DNA of 49,173 nucleotides. Source: Desulfocapsa sp. (GTDB lineage: Bacteria > Desulfobacterota > Desulfobulbia > Desulfobulbales > Desulfocapsaceae). The notes beneath the pieces are model-generated. The model saw nothing but the letters and a program-made list of their open reading frames with translations, did not search any database and was not told where the DNA came from. Below, piece by piece: positions 19,391-27,967 of the stretch; within the stretch, counting starts at the first letter, position 1, and every line of letters starts with the position of its first letter. Made by a program: the position numbers and the translations under genes. The stretch covers positions 1 through 49,173 of the forward strand of contig VMSP01000002.1 in NCBI GenBank assembly GCA_013792135.1. The letters run 5' to 3'.

Positions 19391-19415
19391 CCAAAATTTC
19401 ATAATGAAATTTTGG
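19391..19415. promoter_or_regulatory. 25-base palindrome, operator-like, upstream of hsp20-lon2
   Basis: Perfect 12-base arms CCAAAATTTCAT and ATGAAATTTTGG around a single central A. It is not the CIRCE sequence bound by HrcA. The tight spacing and dyad symmetry suit binding by a dimeric repressor; as RNA it could only fold with strain at the centre. It lies about 120 bases before the hsp20 start codon. Confidence 0.55.
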
Positions 19416-19535
19416 AGTATTACAGGTTCTCTTCCCAGCAAAAAAATAAATGTCCAGTTTCTGTCTTGGCGCCTGATATTTTATGAATTTTGCAAGAATA
19501 ACAGGGTGGCATGTGGTATCAACTCGGAGGAAATG

Positions 19536-19979
19536 ATGGCTCCATTGAGTAAGAAATTGTTTAGAGAAATTCACGAGATGCAGATGCAAACAGGGCGTAT
19601 GCTGCGGAATATGTCTTTTACGAGAATGATAAAGCTAGAATCAGGATCGTGGCAACCACCGGTTGATATTTATGAGTCTGATGAGGAGATTACTGTTTAT
19701 TGTGACTTGGCCGGAGTTTCGAAGGATTCGCTGGAGCTGATGGTGGCAGAAGATCAGTTGCATATCAGTGGAAGACGGCAGCTTCCAAAGCCGCAATCCA
19801 TTGTTTGTATTCATCAATTGGAAATTGAGCTGGGACCATTTGAACGGACTGTGGCGCTCCCGACGAGAGTTGATGTGGAACAGGTCTCATCTTTATATCT
19901 TGATGGAATCCTAATCGTTTCCCTTAAGAAAAGGAAAGTTGAAAATCAGATAATAGTCAGGATAGAGGTTGGAGGCTGA
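19536..19979 (+). CDS. Small heat-shock protein, Hsp20/alpha-crystallin family
   Basis: ATP-independent holdase that binds unfolding proteins. Seen: alpha-crystallin domain over residues about 40-130 (PPVDIYESDEEITVYCDLAGV, beta strands, FERTVALPTRVD, and the LDGILIVSLKK strand). 147 residues from ATG 19536, which has GGAGG five bases upstream; ATG 19533 is also possible, and the frame is open back to 19386 but that extension has no family features. The last codons carry the GGAGG that serves lon2, so the chaperone and protease are co-translated, an arrangement suggesting joint action on heat-damaged proteins. Confidence 0.93.
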   Translation: MAPLSKKLFREIHEMQMQTGRMLRNMSFTRMIKLESGSWQPPVDIYESDEEITVYCDLAGVSKDSLELMVAEDQLHISGRRQLPKPQSIVCIHQLEIELGPFERTVALPTRVDVEQVSSLYLDGILIVSLKKRKVENQIIVRIEVGG

Positions 19980-19982
19980 AAT

Positions 19983-22376
19983 ATGGAAAAGAAGAAGCAG
20001 CAAACAGCAAAGAAAGTGGATCCTAACAGTTTAGCGGTCCCTGAAATCCTCCCCATATTGCCTCTCCATGGTTTTGTCTTTTATCCTGGAATGGGTTTCC
20101 CCCTTCAGGTGACCGATGAGTCGTCTAAACGACTTATTGATGATGCACTCCTTGGCGACCGGATGATAGGGCTTGTTTCCACCAAAAAATCAGCACCAGA
20201 AGGCATTGAACATTTTAAAGAAGATGATCTGTTCCGCGTGGGAGTTATTGGCTATATTCATAAACTCAGTAAAGAAAAAGAAGAATATTACCATGTAATG
20301 GTCAGTGGCACAAAAAAGATAGAAATAGTTAAGATTGTAGAGACTAGTCCCTATTGCCGGGCTTCAATATTGGAAGTCCCCATGGCATTTCATGAGAGTC
20401 AACAGGGTCAGGCTATGATCCTCAGCCTGCGTACTCAGTTTGTCAGGCTCGTACAGTTGACGGAACTGCCAAAAGAGTTGGCTGCTACACTGAATGCCTT
20501 GGATAATCCTTTTCATATCAGTTATCTGGTTATTACTCAGCTGAATTTGAAACTTGAAGAGGAACAGGAAATTCTGGAGATCACTGATTTTGAAGAACTT
20601 TTGAAACGGGTTATGCTTGAGCTGAGTAAACGTCTTGAAACAGTGGAGACCAGTCAGAAGCTCCAGGATTCGGTTAAAAAAGATATCGATGGTCGTCAGC
20701 GTGAATTTTTCCTTCGGCAACAACTGGCATCTATTCGTAAGGAACTGGGTGAGGATGGCGAAAAGGTTGAGGTCAAGGAGCTGCGAGAGCGGTTTGTGAC
20801 CAAGAAGCTGCCAGATGAGGCGAAGAAGGTGGTGGAAAATGAGCTTGTCCGTCTGGAACGTATCTCTCCTTCATCACCGGAGTATTCAGTTACCCGCAAT
20901 TATCTCGACTGGATTCTTGATCTTCCCTGGCTGGAATCCACCACTGATACCCTTGATCTTGATAAGGCTGAAAGCGATCTGGAACGGGATCATTACGGTT
21001 TGAAAAAAATAAAAAAACGGATTCTGGAATTTTTGGCGGTGCGCAAGTTGAAAGAGGATATGCACGGCCCGATTCTTTGTTTCAGTGGTCCGCCGGGAGT
21101 AGGGAAGACCTCTCTCGGGCAGTCCATCGCCAAGACCATGAATCGTGAATTTGTGCGTATTTCATTAGGCGGAGTCAGAGATGAGGCTGAAATCAGGGGA
21201 CACCGCCGTACATATGTCGGTGCCCTGCCAGGCCGTATTATCCAGAGTTTGAAAAAGGCAAAAACCAACAATCCAGTCTTTCTTCTGGATGAAATTGACA
21301 AGCTGGGCAATGATTATCATGGTGATCCTTCGTCAGCGCTGCTTGAAGTCCTGGACCCTGAACAGAACGCAACATTTACGGATCACTATCTCGATATAGA
21401 ATTTGATCTTTCGAAGGTAATGTTTATTGCCACCGCCAATGTGCTTGATACCATTCCCGACGCTTTGCGCGACCGGATGGAGGTGGTTGAACTGTCCGGG
21501 TATACCTTGCAGGAAAAAGTGGTCATTGCCAAGCGTCATCTGATTGCCAAACAGATGGAAGCCCATGCCCTTGGCTCTGATGATCTTTCCATCTCGGATG
21601 AGGCACTGCGTGCTCTTGTTGAATCCTATACCCGTGAGGCAGGGGTGCGGAATCTGGAGCGGGAAATTGCTGCTATCTGCCGGGGAATAGCGGCTGAAAT
21701 TGTCAGGGGACGAACGGGAAAACGGGTTGTTGGCCTTAATGATCTCTATACCATTCTTGGCCCTATTCGATTTTTTCCGGAAATCAAGGCCCGCACCTGG
21801 GGACCGGGCCTTGCCACTGGTCTTGCCTGGACGCCTGTGGGTGGAAAAATTCTTTTTATTGAAAGCTCCAAAATGAAAGGAAGTGGCGGTCTGATTCTCA
21901 CAGGTAAGTTGGGTGATGTGATGAAAGAATCGGCTACGGCTGCCCTCAGCTATATCCGCTCACATGCAAAAGAGCTTGATATTGATGAAAAAATATTTTC
22001 CAAAATTGATATCCATGTGCATGTACCGGAAGGGGCTATTCCTAAAGATGGTCCCTCTGCCGGGGTGGCCATGGTCGCATCCCTGGTTTCTGTGATTACC
22101 GGACGGTCTGTTCGGCCCGACATCGCCATGACCGGAGAGATAACCCTGCGTGGTGATGTGTTGCCTGTAGGGGGGATAGGTGAGAAGGTCCTTGGCGCTT
22201 TACGGGCCGGGATCAGAGAAATGGCTCTTCCAGCCTTAAATGAGAAGGATGTGCTGGAGATCCCGGAAGACATACGGGAAGGTGTGGTTTTTCATTACCC
22301 GCAGACTATTGAAGAGGCGCTTGGAATTATTTTGGAAAAAATAGTTGAGTCAAGTGTGCAATTTTCAAACAAATAA
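19983..22376 (+). CDS. lon2: Lon protease (LonA), second copy, paired with Hsp20
   Basis: Second full-length ATP-dependent Lon. Seen: N-terminal LON domain ([21 protein letters not shown]), AAA+ module with [18 protein letters not shown] and [12 protein letters not shown], and peptidase domain with catalytic serine in [11 protein letters not shown] and lysine in [12 protein letters not shown]. 797 residues. ATG 19983 lies seven bases after GGAGG, which overlaps the hsp20 stop region. Its N-terminal half is more divergent from copy one than its AAA+ and peptidase parts, suggesting different substrate choice. By context it is a heat-stress Lon fed by, or cooperating with, the small heat-shock protein. 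Confidence 0.95.
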   Translation: MEKKKQQTAKKVDPNSLAVPEILPILPLHGFVFYPGMGFPLQVTDESSKRLIDDALLGDRMIGLVSTKKSAPEGIEHFKEDDLFRVGVIGYIHKLSKEKEEYYHVMVSGTKKIEIVKIVETSPYCRASILEVPMAFHESQQGQAMILSLRTQFVRLVQLTELPKELAATLNALDNPFHISYLVITQLNLKLEEEQEILEITDFEELLKRVMLELSKRLETVETSQKLQDSVKKDIDGRQREFFLRQQLASIRKELGEDGEKVEVKELRERFVTKKLPDEAKKVVENELVRLERISPSSPEYSVTRNYLDWILDLPWLESTTDTLDLDKAESDLERDHYGLKKIKKRILEFLAVRKLKEDMHGPILCFSGPPGVGKTSLGQSIAKTMNREFVRISLGGVRDEAEIRGHRRTYVGALPGRIIQSLKKAKTNNPVFLLDEIDKLGNDYHGDPSSALLEVLDPEQNATFTDHYLDIEFDLSKVMFIATANVLDTIPDALRDRMEVVELSGYTLQEKVVIAKRHLIAKQMEAHALGSDDLSISDEALRALVESYTREAGVRNLEREIAAICRGIAAEIVRGRTGKRVVGLNDLYTILGPIRFFPEIKARTWGPGLATGLAWTPVGGKILFIESSKMKGSGGLILTGKLGDVMKESATAALSYIRSHAKELDIDEKIFSKIDIHVHVPEGAIPKDGPSAGVAMVASLVSVITGRSVRPDIAMTGEITLRGDVLPVGGIGEKVLGALRAGIREMALPALNEKDVLEIPEDIREGVVFHYPQTIEEALGIILEKIVESSVQFSNK

Positions 22377-22415
22377 GACGATTATTCAGATTCCCTGTTG
22401 AATGGAGGTATGACC

Positions 22416-22670
22416 ATGTACGACAAAAATGAATTATGTAAAAAAATTATCTCAATTTATCCCGAGATTGGTGTCTGTAACATTGATATTGATGTTCATT
22501 ATGATGAGGGGACAAAAACATGGGCTGTACGTTTGAACAAAGATAATCACAAATTAACACATTATCTTGATGTGCCAGAGGCAGATCTCTGTATGAACGG
22601 CAAAGAGTGTGTCTCTCTTGGTCTTGAAATAGCTCAGTTGAAAAAAAATATAGAAGGAGAACAGTTCTAA
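22416..22670 (+). CDS. Small cytoplasmic protein of unknown function, cysteine-containing
   Basis: 84 residues from ATG 22416, chosen because GGAGG lies seven bases before it (ATG 22410 is too close; a TTG at 22398 is unlikely). No signal peptide or membrane segment. Composition: an N-terminal helix (MYDKNELCKKIISIYPEIGV), a beta-like central part (NIDIDVHYDEGTKTWAVRL), a CMNGKECVSLGLEIAQL segment, and four cysteines (8, 21, 59, 65). I have an impression of similar small proteins in sulfate-reducing relatives but cannot name a family. It follows lon2 by about 40 bases and may be in its transcript; role unknown. Confidence 0.75.
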   Translation: MYDKNELCKKIISIYPEIGVCNIDIDVHYDEGTKTWAVRLNKDNHKLTHYLDVPEADLCMNGKECVSLGLEIAQLKKNIEGEQF

Positions 22671-22766
22671 TTTACTACCATTTGTCCTCGAAATAAGGAT
22701 AAATTGAACTGGGAAGAATTTATGGATAAGAAATCTGTCTTTTTAGTTACGATCAGAGGAATTTGA

Positions 22767-24509
22767 ATGACGAAGATAGCTGAAACTGTGCGTGCGTTAT
22801 ATAAAAGCTGCAATATCGGGAGCGATCACTCCGGTAGTGATTATTTTACCTTGATTCGCAATCTTGTGGAAAAAAGAAAGAATGAGGGTGAGGTCTGGCA
22901 GAGGTATATAGATCAGGTCTACCTCTTGGTCATGGATGAGATTATTACCAACTTTGGACGGCCGCGGGATCTGGTTACATTCGGGACCTCCGGTTGGCGG
23001 GGAATACTGGGGAAGGACCTTTTTGTCCGTTCCGTCTCTTTTGTCACCGCCGCTATCGTGGAACTCTATCAGGTGCTTGATGAGGAGCAGGAACTGATTC
23101 CTTTCCTCGGGGTCTCCAGCCTGCAGGAGGCTCAGGAAAAGGGCTGTGTGGTCGGCTTTGATAATCGTTTCGGAGGTGAGATCCTTGCAGCGGCCGTAAT
23201 TGATGTCCTGGCTCGGGCGGGATTTACTGTTCACTATGCCGGAGAGTCCACCACCGGGGTGCTGTCAGCGGCACTTTTGGAGCTTGATGCCGCCTTCTCC
23301 ATTAATCTGACCCCCTCGCATAACCCCTTGGAGTATGAAGGATTCAAGTATAATGCTGCAGATGCGGGACCAGCCGCCTCGGAGCTGACCGACAGGATCA
23401 CAGCCAATGCCCGGCGAATCATTGAGGCCGACGCCACTCTCCTGGTTTCATTTCCTGTTGCTCTCGAGGTGCCTTCCCAGAGAACGGATATCCGGCCAGT
23501 TGATTCGCTGGCATGCTGGAAAAGTCTGGTGCGCCGGAATATTGCGGAACATGGTCTTGATCTGGACAAAATCATGCATGGTTTTAAGAAGAACCATGAT
23601 TTTTGTGTGGTCATTGATTCAGTGCATGGTGCCAGCCGTCTCCATATTGCACCCCTCTTTAGTGGTAATGAGAGTGAACGGCTGATTCATTTGCGGGCGG
23701 AAGCAGATGTAACCTTTGGTGGCATTGCCCCGGAACCTTCTTCGGTGAATATGCATCAGGTAGGTGAGACCTTGTTGGCAAGACCGGAAAGGCTCAAGGT
23801 CGGTGCCATTATTGACCCAGATGGAGATCGCATTCGTTTCACCGACGGAAGTGTTGAGATCAGTATGAATCAGTTTGGGGCTATGGCCTATCATTTTCTC
23901 CATGAGGTTAAAGGGAAACGGGGGATGGTTGCCAAGACGGTGGCTACCTCTAATCTTGCCAATTGTCTGGCTCGTGCATTTGGCGAGCAGGTATTTGAGC
24001 CCAAGGTGGGATTCAAGGAGTTTAAGCCGGTTATCGGTCAGGCCCTTGTCTGTTTTGAGGAGTCAGATGGCATCTCGGTCATTGGCCATACTCCGGAAAA
24101 AGACGCCTATATCGGCTTGCTTTTGGCGATGGATATGGTCTTGACTCTGGATCTGAATATGGGAGACTATCTGAAGCGTATTGAGGACGAATACGGGGCT
24201 TATTACCCTGACCGTGGCGGGGTGACGGTGAGCGCTAAAGGCGAAGAACTCAAGGGTATCCTCCTTCGTCTGCAAAAATATGGCGTGGGTTCTGTGGTCA
24301 AGGTGGGCGATGTTGAACAGCGTATAACTGAGGTCATTGATATTGATGGTAGAAAGATGATTTTTGAGGATGGCTCCTGGTTGATGATCCGTCCTTCGGG
24401 TACGGAACCAAAGGTTCGTTTTTATGTTGAATCCAGGACTGCCGCAGGGACCGGAAATCTTGTACAGGCGGCCAGAGCTATGCTGACGGAGATCGGTCTG
24501 TTGTCATAA
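22767..24509 (+). CDS. Phosphohexomutase (phosphoglucomutase/phosphomannomutase family)
   Basis: Alpha-D-phosphohexomutase interconverting hexose 1- and 6-phosphates through a phosphoserine, supplying sugar nucleotides for the glycan genes further right. Seen: N-terminal FGTSGWRGILGKDL, catalytic serine loop NLTPSHNPLEYEGFKYN, metal-binding loop IIDPDGDRIRF, sugar-binding loop CFEESDGIS, and the C-terminal phosphate-binding RPSGTEPKVRFYVES. 580 residues, longer than the usual 450-550 through inserts. The start region lacks a strong Shine-Dalgarno (CAGAGGAATTTGA just upstream is the best candidate). Glucose versus mannose preference cannot be told from the loops alone. Confidence 0.92.
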   Translation: MTKIAETVRALYKSCNIGSDHSGSDYFTLIRNLVEKRKNEGEVWQRYIDQVYLLVMDEIITNFGRPRDLVTFGTSGWRGILGKDLFVRSVSFVTAAIVELYQVLDEEQELIPFLGVSSLQEAQEKGCVVGFDNRFGGEILAAAVIDVLARAGFTVHYAGESTTGVLSAALLELDAAFSINLTPSHNPLEYEGFKYNAADAGPAASELTDRITANARRIIEADATLLVSFPVALEVPSQRTDIRPVDSLACWKSLVRRNIAEHGLDLDKIMHGFKKNHDFCVVIDSVHGASRLHIAPLFSGNESERLIHLRAEADVTFGGIAPEPSSVNMHQVGETLLARPERLKVGAIIDPDGDRIRFTDGSVEISMNQFGAMAYHFLHEVKGKRGMVAKTVATSNLANCLARAFGEQVFEPKVGFKEFKPVIGQALVCFEESDGISVIGHTPEKDAYIGLLLAMDMVLTLDLNMGDYLKRIEDEYGAYYPDRGGVTVSAKGEELKGILLRLQKYGVGSVVKVGDVEQRITEVIDIDGRKMIFEDGSWLMIRPSGTEPKVRFYVESRTAAGTGNLVQAARAMLTEIGLLS

Positions 24510-24517
24510 TTATTTTA

Positions 24518-24580
24518 TCGCGCAGAGACTCAAAGGCGCTGGGAAGGACAGAAAAAGTTTTTCTCGGCGCTTCTGCGCGA
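24518..24580. repeat. Intergenic inverted repeat with TCGCGCAGA ends
   Basis: TCGCGCAGA (24518-24526) and TCTGCGCGA (24572-24580) form perfect 9-base ends; inside are GGCGCT/GGCGCT-like blocks and a near-palindrome around AAAAAGTTTTT. The cgcagagac...ggcgc wording resembles repeats scattered in many environmental genomes. It starts eight bases after the mutase stop codon and may stabilise or end that mRNA. Confidence 0.6.
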
Positions 24581-24697
24581 AATTATCCTTCGATTCGTGA
24601 ATATGAATTGTTGTTTTGTTGGAATCATTTTGGCAAGATGAATTGACCGTTGATTTTTATTGGTGAAGTATTTAGTGTGCAAAAATGAAGAGTGAAA

Positions 24698-24738
24698 AGT
24701 GAATGGGTTCAGTTCTTTTTTCCCATTCACTCTTTTTT
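24698..24738 (+). terminator. Rho-independent terminator before nifU
   Basis: AGTGAATGGG (24698-24707) and CCCATTCACT (24722-24731), 14-base loop, then C and six T residues. It separates the phosphohexomutase transcript from nifU, whose start is 25 bases further; nifU transcription must then begin within or just after this hairpin, or read through it. Confidence 0.7.
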
Positions 24739-24762
24739 ATATAAAATTACCAGGAGTCGCTC

Positions 24763-25599
24763 ATGTGGGAATATACCAATAAGGTTCAGCAGCACTTTTT
24801 ACATCCTAAGAATGTGGGAGAGATTGAAAACCCTGACGGTATCGGCGATGTTGGTTCGTTGGCCTGTGGCGATGCCTTGAAATTGACCTTTAAGCTGGAC
24901 GAAAAAGGAGTCATTGCTGATGCCAAATTCAAGACATTTGGTTGTGCCAGTGCCATTGCCTCATCTTCTGTTCTGACCGAGATGATTATTGGCATGCCCC
25001 TTGATGAGGCCGCCAAGGTGACTAATGAGGATATTGCCAATCGTCTCGGCGGCCTGCCCAAAGAGAAGATGCACTGTTCGGTGATGGGCCGTGAGGCACT
25101 TGAGGCGGCCATTGCAAATTATCGTGGTTTGAAAATTCCCATGGCTGAGGGAGAAGTGGTCTGCGAATGTTTCGGGGTCACAGATCTCGAAGTTATCAGG
25201 GCCATCAAGGAGTCAAGTCTGCGTTCGGTAGAAGAGATTACCAATTTTACCAAGGCCGGCGGCGGTTGTGGTAAATGTATAGATCGTCTACGGGAGATTC
25301 TGGTGGCAACGGTACATCAGGGGGCTGATATCCAGAAAGTAGCTGAAAAACCCAAAAGAATGACCACCCTGCAGAAGATAAAGAAGATAGAAGAGGCCCT
25401 GGAGCGTGAAATCAGGCCAGGTCTGCGCAAGGATGGTGGAGATATTGAACTGGTTGATGTGGATGGAGACTTTGTTACTGTGTCCTTACGGGGTGCCTGC
25501 ACTAGTTGTGCAAAATCACAGACTACCTTGAAGGAATATGTGGAGAAAAAACTGCGGGAGCTGGTTCTTGACTCGCTGATTGTGGAGGAGTCAAAATGA
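24763..25599 (+). CDS. nifU: NifU, three-domain Fe-S cluster scaffold
   Basis: Scaffold on which the desulfurase NifS builds Fe-S clusters for delivery to apo-proteins. Seen: N-terminal IscU-like domain with the three ligand cysteines (SLACGDAL, KTFGCASA, KMHCSVMG). A central Fer2_BFD-type [2Fe-2S] domain has four cysteines (VVCECFGVTD ... GGGCGKCID). A C-terminal NifU/Nfu domain has CxxC (LRGACTSCAKSQTTL). 278 residues, slightly shorter than Azotobacter NifU. GGAG lies six bases before ATG 24763. Here the three-domain form probably serves general Fe-S assembly, since no nitrogenase genes are in view. The stop overlaps the next start (ATGA). Confidence 0.95.
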   Translation: MWEYTNKVQQHFLHPKNVGEIENPDGIGDVGSLACGDALKLTFKLDEKGVIADAKFKTFGCASAIASSSVLTEMIIGMPLDEAAKVTNEDIANRLGGLPKEKMHCSVMGREALEAAIANYRGLKIPMAEGEVVCECFGVTDLEVIRAIKESSLRSVEEITNFTKAGGGCGKCIDRLREILVATVHQGADIQKVAEKPKRMTTLQKIKKIEEALEREIRPGLRKDGGDIELVDVDGDFVTVSLRGACTSCAKSQTTLKEYVEKKLRELVLDSLIVEESK

Positions 25600-26780
25600 T
25601 AAGACCTGAAATCGTTGTCTATATGGATAACAACGCCACCACCAAGGTTGCTCCTGAGGTTCTTGAGGTTATGATGCCGTATCTGCAGGATTATTATGGT
25701 AACCCTTCATCCATGCACCGCTTTGGCGGACAGGTTGAGGCGGCGGTCACTGAGGCCCGAAGGAAAGTGGCCACTTTGCTGGGTGCTGATCCGGAAGAGA
25801 TCGTTTTTACCAGTTGTGGTACTGAAAGTGATTCAACGGCAATTTTCTCAGCCCTGCAATCCTTTCCTGATAAACGTCATATTGTTACCACCCGGGTGGA
25901 ACATCCGGCTGTTAAAAATCTCTGCGAAAATCTTGACACCCTGACCGGCCATAAACATCGTGTGACCCGTTTGATGGTCGATGCTGACGGGACCCTGGAT
26001 CTGCAGAAATATGAAGAGGCTCTAGCCGATGATACCGCCATAGTCAGTGTCATGTGGGCCAATAATGAAACAGGAGTTATCTTCCCCATCGCAGAGATGG
26101 CCAGAATGGCCAGGGCACGTGGCATCCCCTTTCATACCGATGCCGTTCAGGCCGTGGGTAAAATCCCCATTAATCTGAAAGAACTGGATGTCGATTTTCT
26201 CTCTCTCTCCGGCCATAAACTCCATGGTCCCAAAGGGGTTGGCGTTTTGTATGTCCGTCGGGGAACTCCCTTTGTGCCTTTTCTTGTAGGTGGTCATCAG
26301 GAGAAAGGCCGTCGTGGCGGCACTGAAAACGTGGCATCCATTGTCGGTCTTGGTCGCGCCTGCGAGCTGGCGGCGGCAAATATGGCAGAAGAAAACAGCA
26401 GAGTCAAGGCCCTCAGGGACAAGCTGGAGCAGGGTCTGCTTTCGTCCATACCGCACGCCATACTCAATGGTCATAAGATTGACCGCTTGCCCAATACCTC
26501 AAATATCAGTTTTGAGTATGTGGAAGGCGAAGCCATTCTACTGCACATGGATCAGTATAATATCTGTGCCTCATCGGGGTCTGCCTGCACCTCCGGTTCA
26601 CTTGAGCCATCACACGTTCTGCGAGCTATGGGGGTCCCTTTTACCGCAGCCCATGGCTCAATCCGCTATTCCCTGAGTATCTATAATACTGAAGAGGAAA
26701 TTGATTTTGTGCTCGAGAAGATGCCGCCCATCATTGCCGGGTTGCGACAGATGTCACCTTTCTGGAAGGCGGATGCATAG
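25596..26780 (+). CDS. nifS: Cysteine desulfurase, NifS/IscS family
   Basis: PLP enzyme that takes sulfur from L-cysteine as a persulfide and passes it to NifU. Seen: MDNNATTKVAPEV near the N-terminus, the PLP-pocket HTDAVQAVGKIP, the Schiff-base lysine in SLSGHKLHGPKGVGVLY, and the catalytic cysteine loop ASSGSACTSGSLEPSHVL. 394 residues from ATG 25596, which overlaps the nifU TGA; a start at the MDNNATT methionine (25623) is the alternative. The short-loop SGSACTSGSLEPSHVL form is that of NifS/IscS group I enzymes. Tight coupling with nifU and thyX implies one mRNA. Confidence 0.96.
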   Translation: MIRPEIVVYMDNNATTKVAPEVLEVMMPYLQDYYGNPSSMHRFGGQVEAAVTEARRKVATLLGADPEEIVFTSCGTESDSTAIFSALQSFPDKRHIVTTRVEHPAVKNLCENLDTLTGHKHRVTRLMVDADGTLDLQKYEEALADDTAIVSVMWANNETGVIFPIAEMARMARARGIPFHTDAVQAVGKIPINLKELDVDFLSLSGHKLHGPKGVGVLYVRRGTPFVPFLVGGHQEKGRRGGTENVASIVGLGRACELAAANMAEENSRVKALRDKLEQGLLSSIPHAILNGHKIDRLPNTSNISFEYVEGEAILLHMDQYNICASSGSACTSGSLEPSHVLRAMGVPFTAAHGSIRYSLSIYNTEEEIDFVLEKMPPIIAGLRQMSPFWKADA

Positions 26781-27710
26781 ATGATTGTTGTCGATCCAAG
26801 CTATGAGATTCAGGATGATCTGGATAAGGGCTCACTGGTAACACGGTTAGAGGCCTGCGGCCGTATCTGTTATAAAAGTGAAGAGAAAATCACTGAGGGT
26901 TCAGCCTTGCCTTTTGTGAAGAAGATCGCTGAACATGGTCATAACTCGGTCATGGAGATGGCGGTGGTGACTTTGCGTCTCCATTGTTCTTCTCAGCAGG
27001 TCACTGATTTCCTGGGTTGCCAGCCTAAGTATTTTATTATCGATCTGGTGGAGAATGGTCTGCTGGTGACCGGCTCGATCAGAGCGTTCAGGGAGTTGTA
27101 CCTCTCTTTTCCTGAGACAGTTTTGGTTCAGGCCATGGTTGATTTCCTTGGCGCCAGCCATTCCTATCTGCTGGAAGGCGTCTGGCAGTCAGTAGATAGG
27201 AATGGCGTATCGTCTATTGCTGTTGAGAAAATGACTCTGGACCAGGTGGAGCAATTGGCTCCGTATCTATTGCTCCGTCATCGCTTTCTGAGTGTGAAAT
27301 TTATAGTGAATAGGGCAGTAACCCATGAAATTGTCCGCCATCGGCCCTGTTCTTTTCTTCAGGAGAGTCAACGATACTGCCGTTATAATCAGGATAAATT
27401 TGGAAATCAGGTAACTTTTATCCGTCCCATGTTTTTCGCCCCTGATTCTGCTGAATATACACTGTGGAAGCAGGCCATGGAACTGACTGAGGATCTTTAC
27501 CTGCAGCTTCTTGAGACCTCCACACCCCAGGCTGCCAGAACTGTATTGCCTAATTCCTGTAAAACTGAAATCATTGTCTACTGTAATCTTGCAGAATGGA
27601 AGCATATCTTCAGGTTGCGGACCTCTCCTGCCGCAGAACCTTCCATGCGTGAGGTCATGATTCCCCTTGAGGCAGAGATAAAGAAAAGGTATCCGGAATT
27701 ATTCCATTGA
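26781..27710 (+). CDS. thyX: Flavin-dependent thymidylate synthase
   Basis: Makes dTMP from dUMP using methylene-tetrahydrofolate as carbon donor and FAD/NADPH as reductant. Seen: variant ThyX motif RHRPCSFLQESQRY (family RHRxxSxNExSxRY), the upstream EHGHNSVMEM segment, and the C-terminal ARTVLPNSCKTEIIVYCNL with IFRLR. 309 residues, longer than the 220-250 of many ThyX proteins. The asparagine of the motif is replaced by Leu-Gln, a variant I believe also occurs in deltaproteobacteria. The ATG follows the nifS stop codon directly with no gap, so translation is coupled. A strong terminator closes the operon. Confidence 0.93.
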   Translation: MIVVDPSYEIQDDLDKGSLVTRLEACGRICYKSEEKITEGSALPFVKKIAEHGHNSVMEMAVVTLRLHCSSQQVTDFLGCQPKYFIIDLVENGLLVTGSIRAFRELYLSFPETVLVQAMVDFLGASHSYLLEGVWQSVDRNGVSSIAVEKMTLDQVEQLAPYLLLRHRFLSVKFIVNRAVTHEIVRHRPCSFLQESQRYCRYNQDKFGNQVTFIRPMFFAPDSAEYTLWKQAMELTEDLYLQLLETSTPQAARTVLPNSCKTEIIVYCNLAEWKHIFRLRTSPAAEPSMREVMIPLEAEIKKRYPELFH

Positions 27711-27747
27711 TGAGAATAGAAGTGTCGTTGCTTTTTTCAATTTTATA

Positions 27748-27798
27748 GAAAAGGCCCCTTGTCGTAGATTTACAGACAAGGGGCCTTTTCTCTTTTTT
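27748..27798 (+). terminator. Strong rho-independent terminator of nifU-nifS-thyX
   Basis: Perfect 16-base arms GAAAAGGCCCCTTGTC (27748-27763) and GACAAGGGGCCTTTTC (27775-27790), 11-base loop, then TCTTTTTT. Confidence 0.95.
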
Positions 27799-27829
27799 AT
27801 CATAGTCTTTTGTTGTCTGCGCTCTGATA

Positions 27830-27858
27830 TTGACAGATTTTTAAGAATTAGTTATATG
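27830..27858 (+). promoter_or_regulatory. Sigma-70 promoter of the formate-tetrahydrofolate ligase gene
   Basis: Consensus TTGACA (27830-27835), 17-base spacer, TATATG (27853-27858). Directly after it, TCATCA/TGATGA with an ATTA centre (27861-27876) forms a 16-base dyad at the expected transcription start, a possible operator. The leader is about 100 bases and shows no riboswitch I recognise. Confidence 0.6.
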
Positions 27859-27967
27859 GATCATCAATTATGATGAAGTAGAGATGTGTCAAGGGGTGAA
27901 CGATGCCTGCTGGTGTCGAACTCCTTGGTTGCATGATCCTTAACCTTTGCCTTGAGAGGAGAACAGA

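Noticed and set aside
27859-27967. Tetrahydrofolate riboswitch in the fhs leader
   Set aside because: The leader is short and I could not find the expected conserved core; only a small dyad and a weak long-range GGATCAT/ATGATCC match are present.
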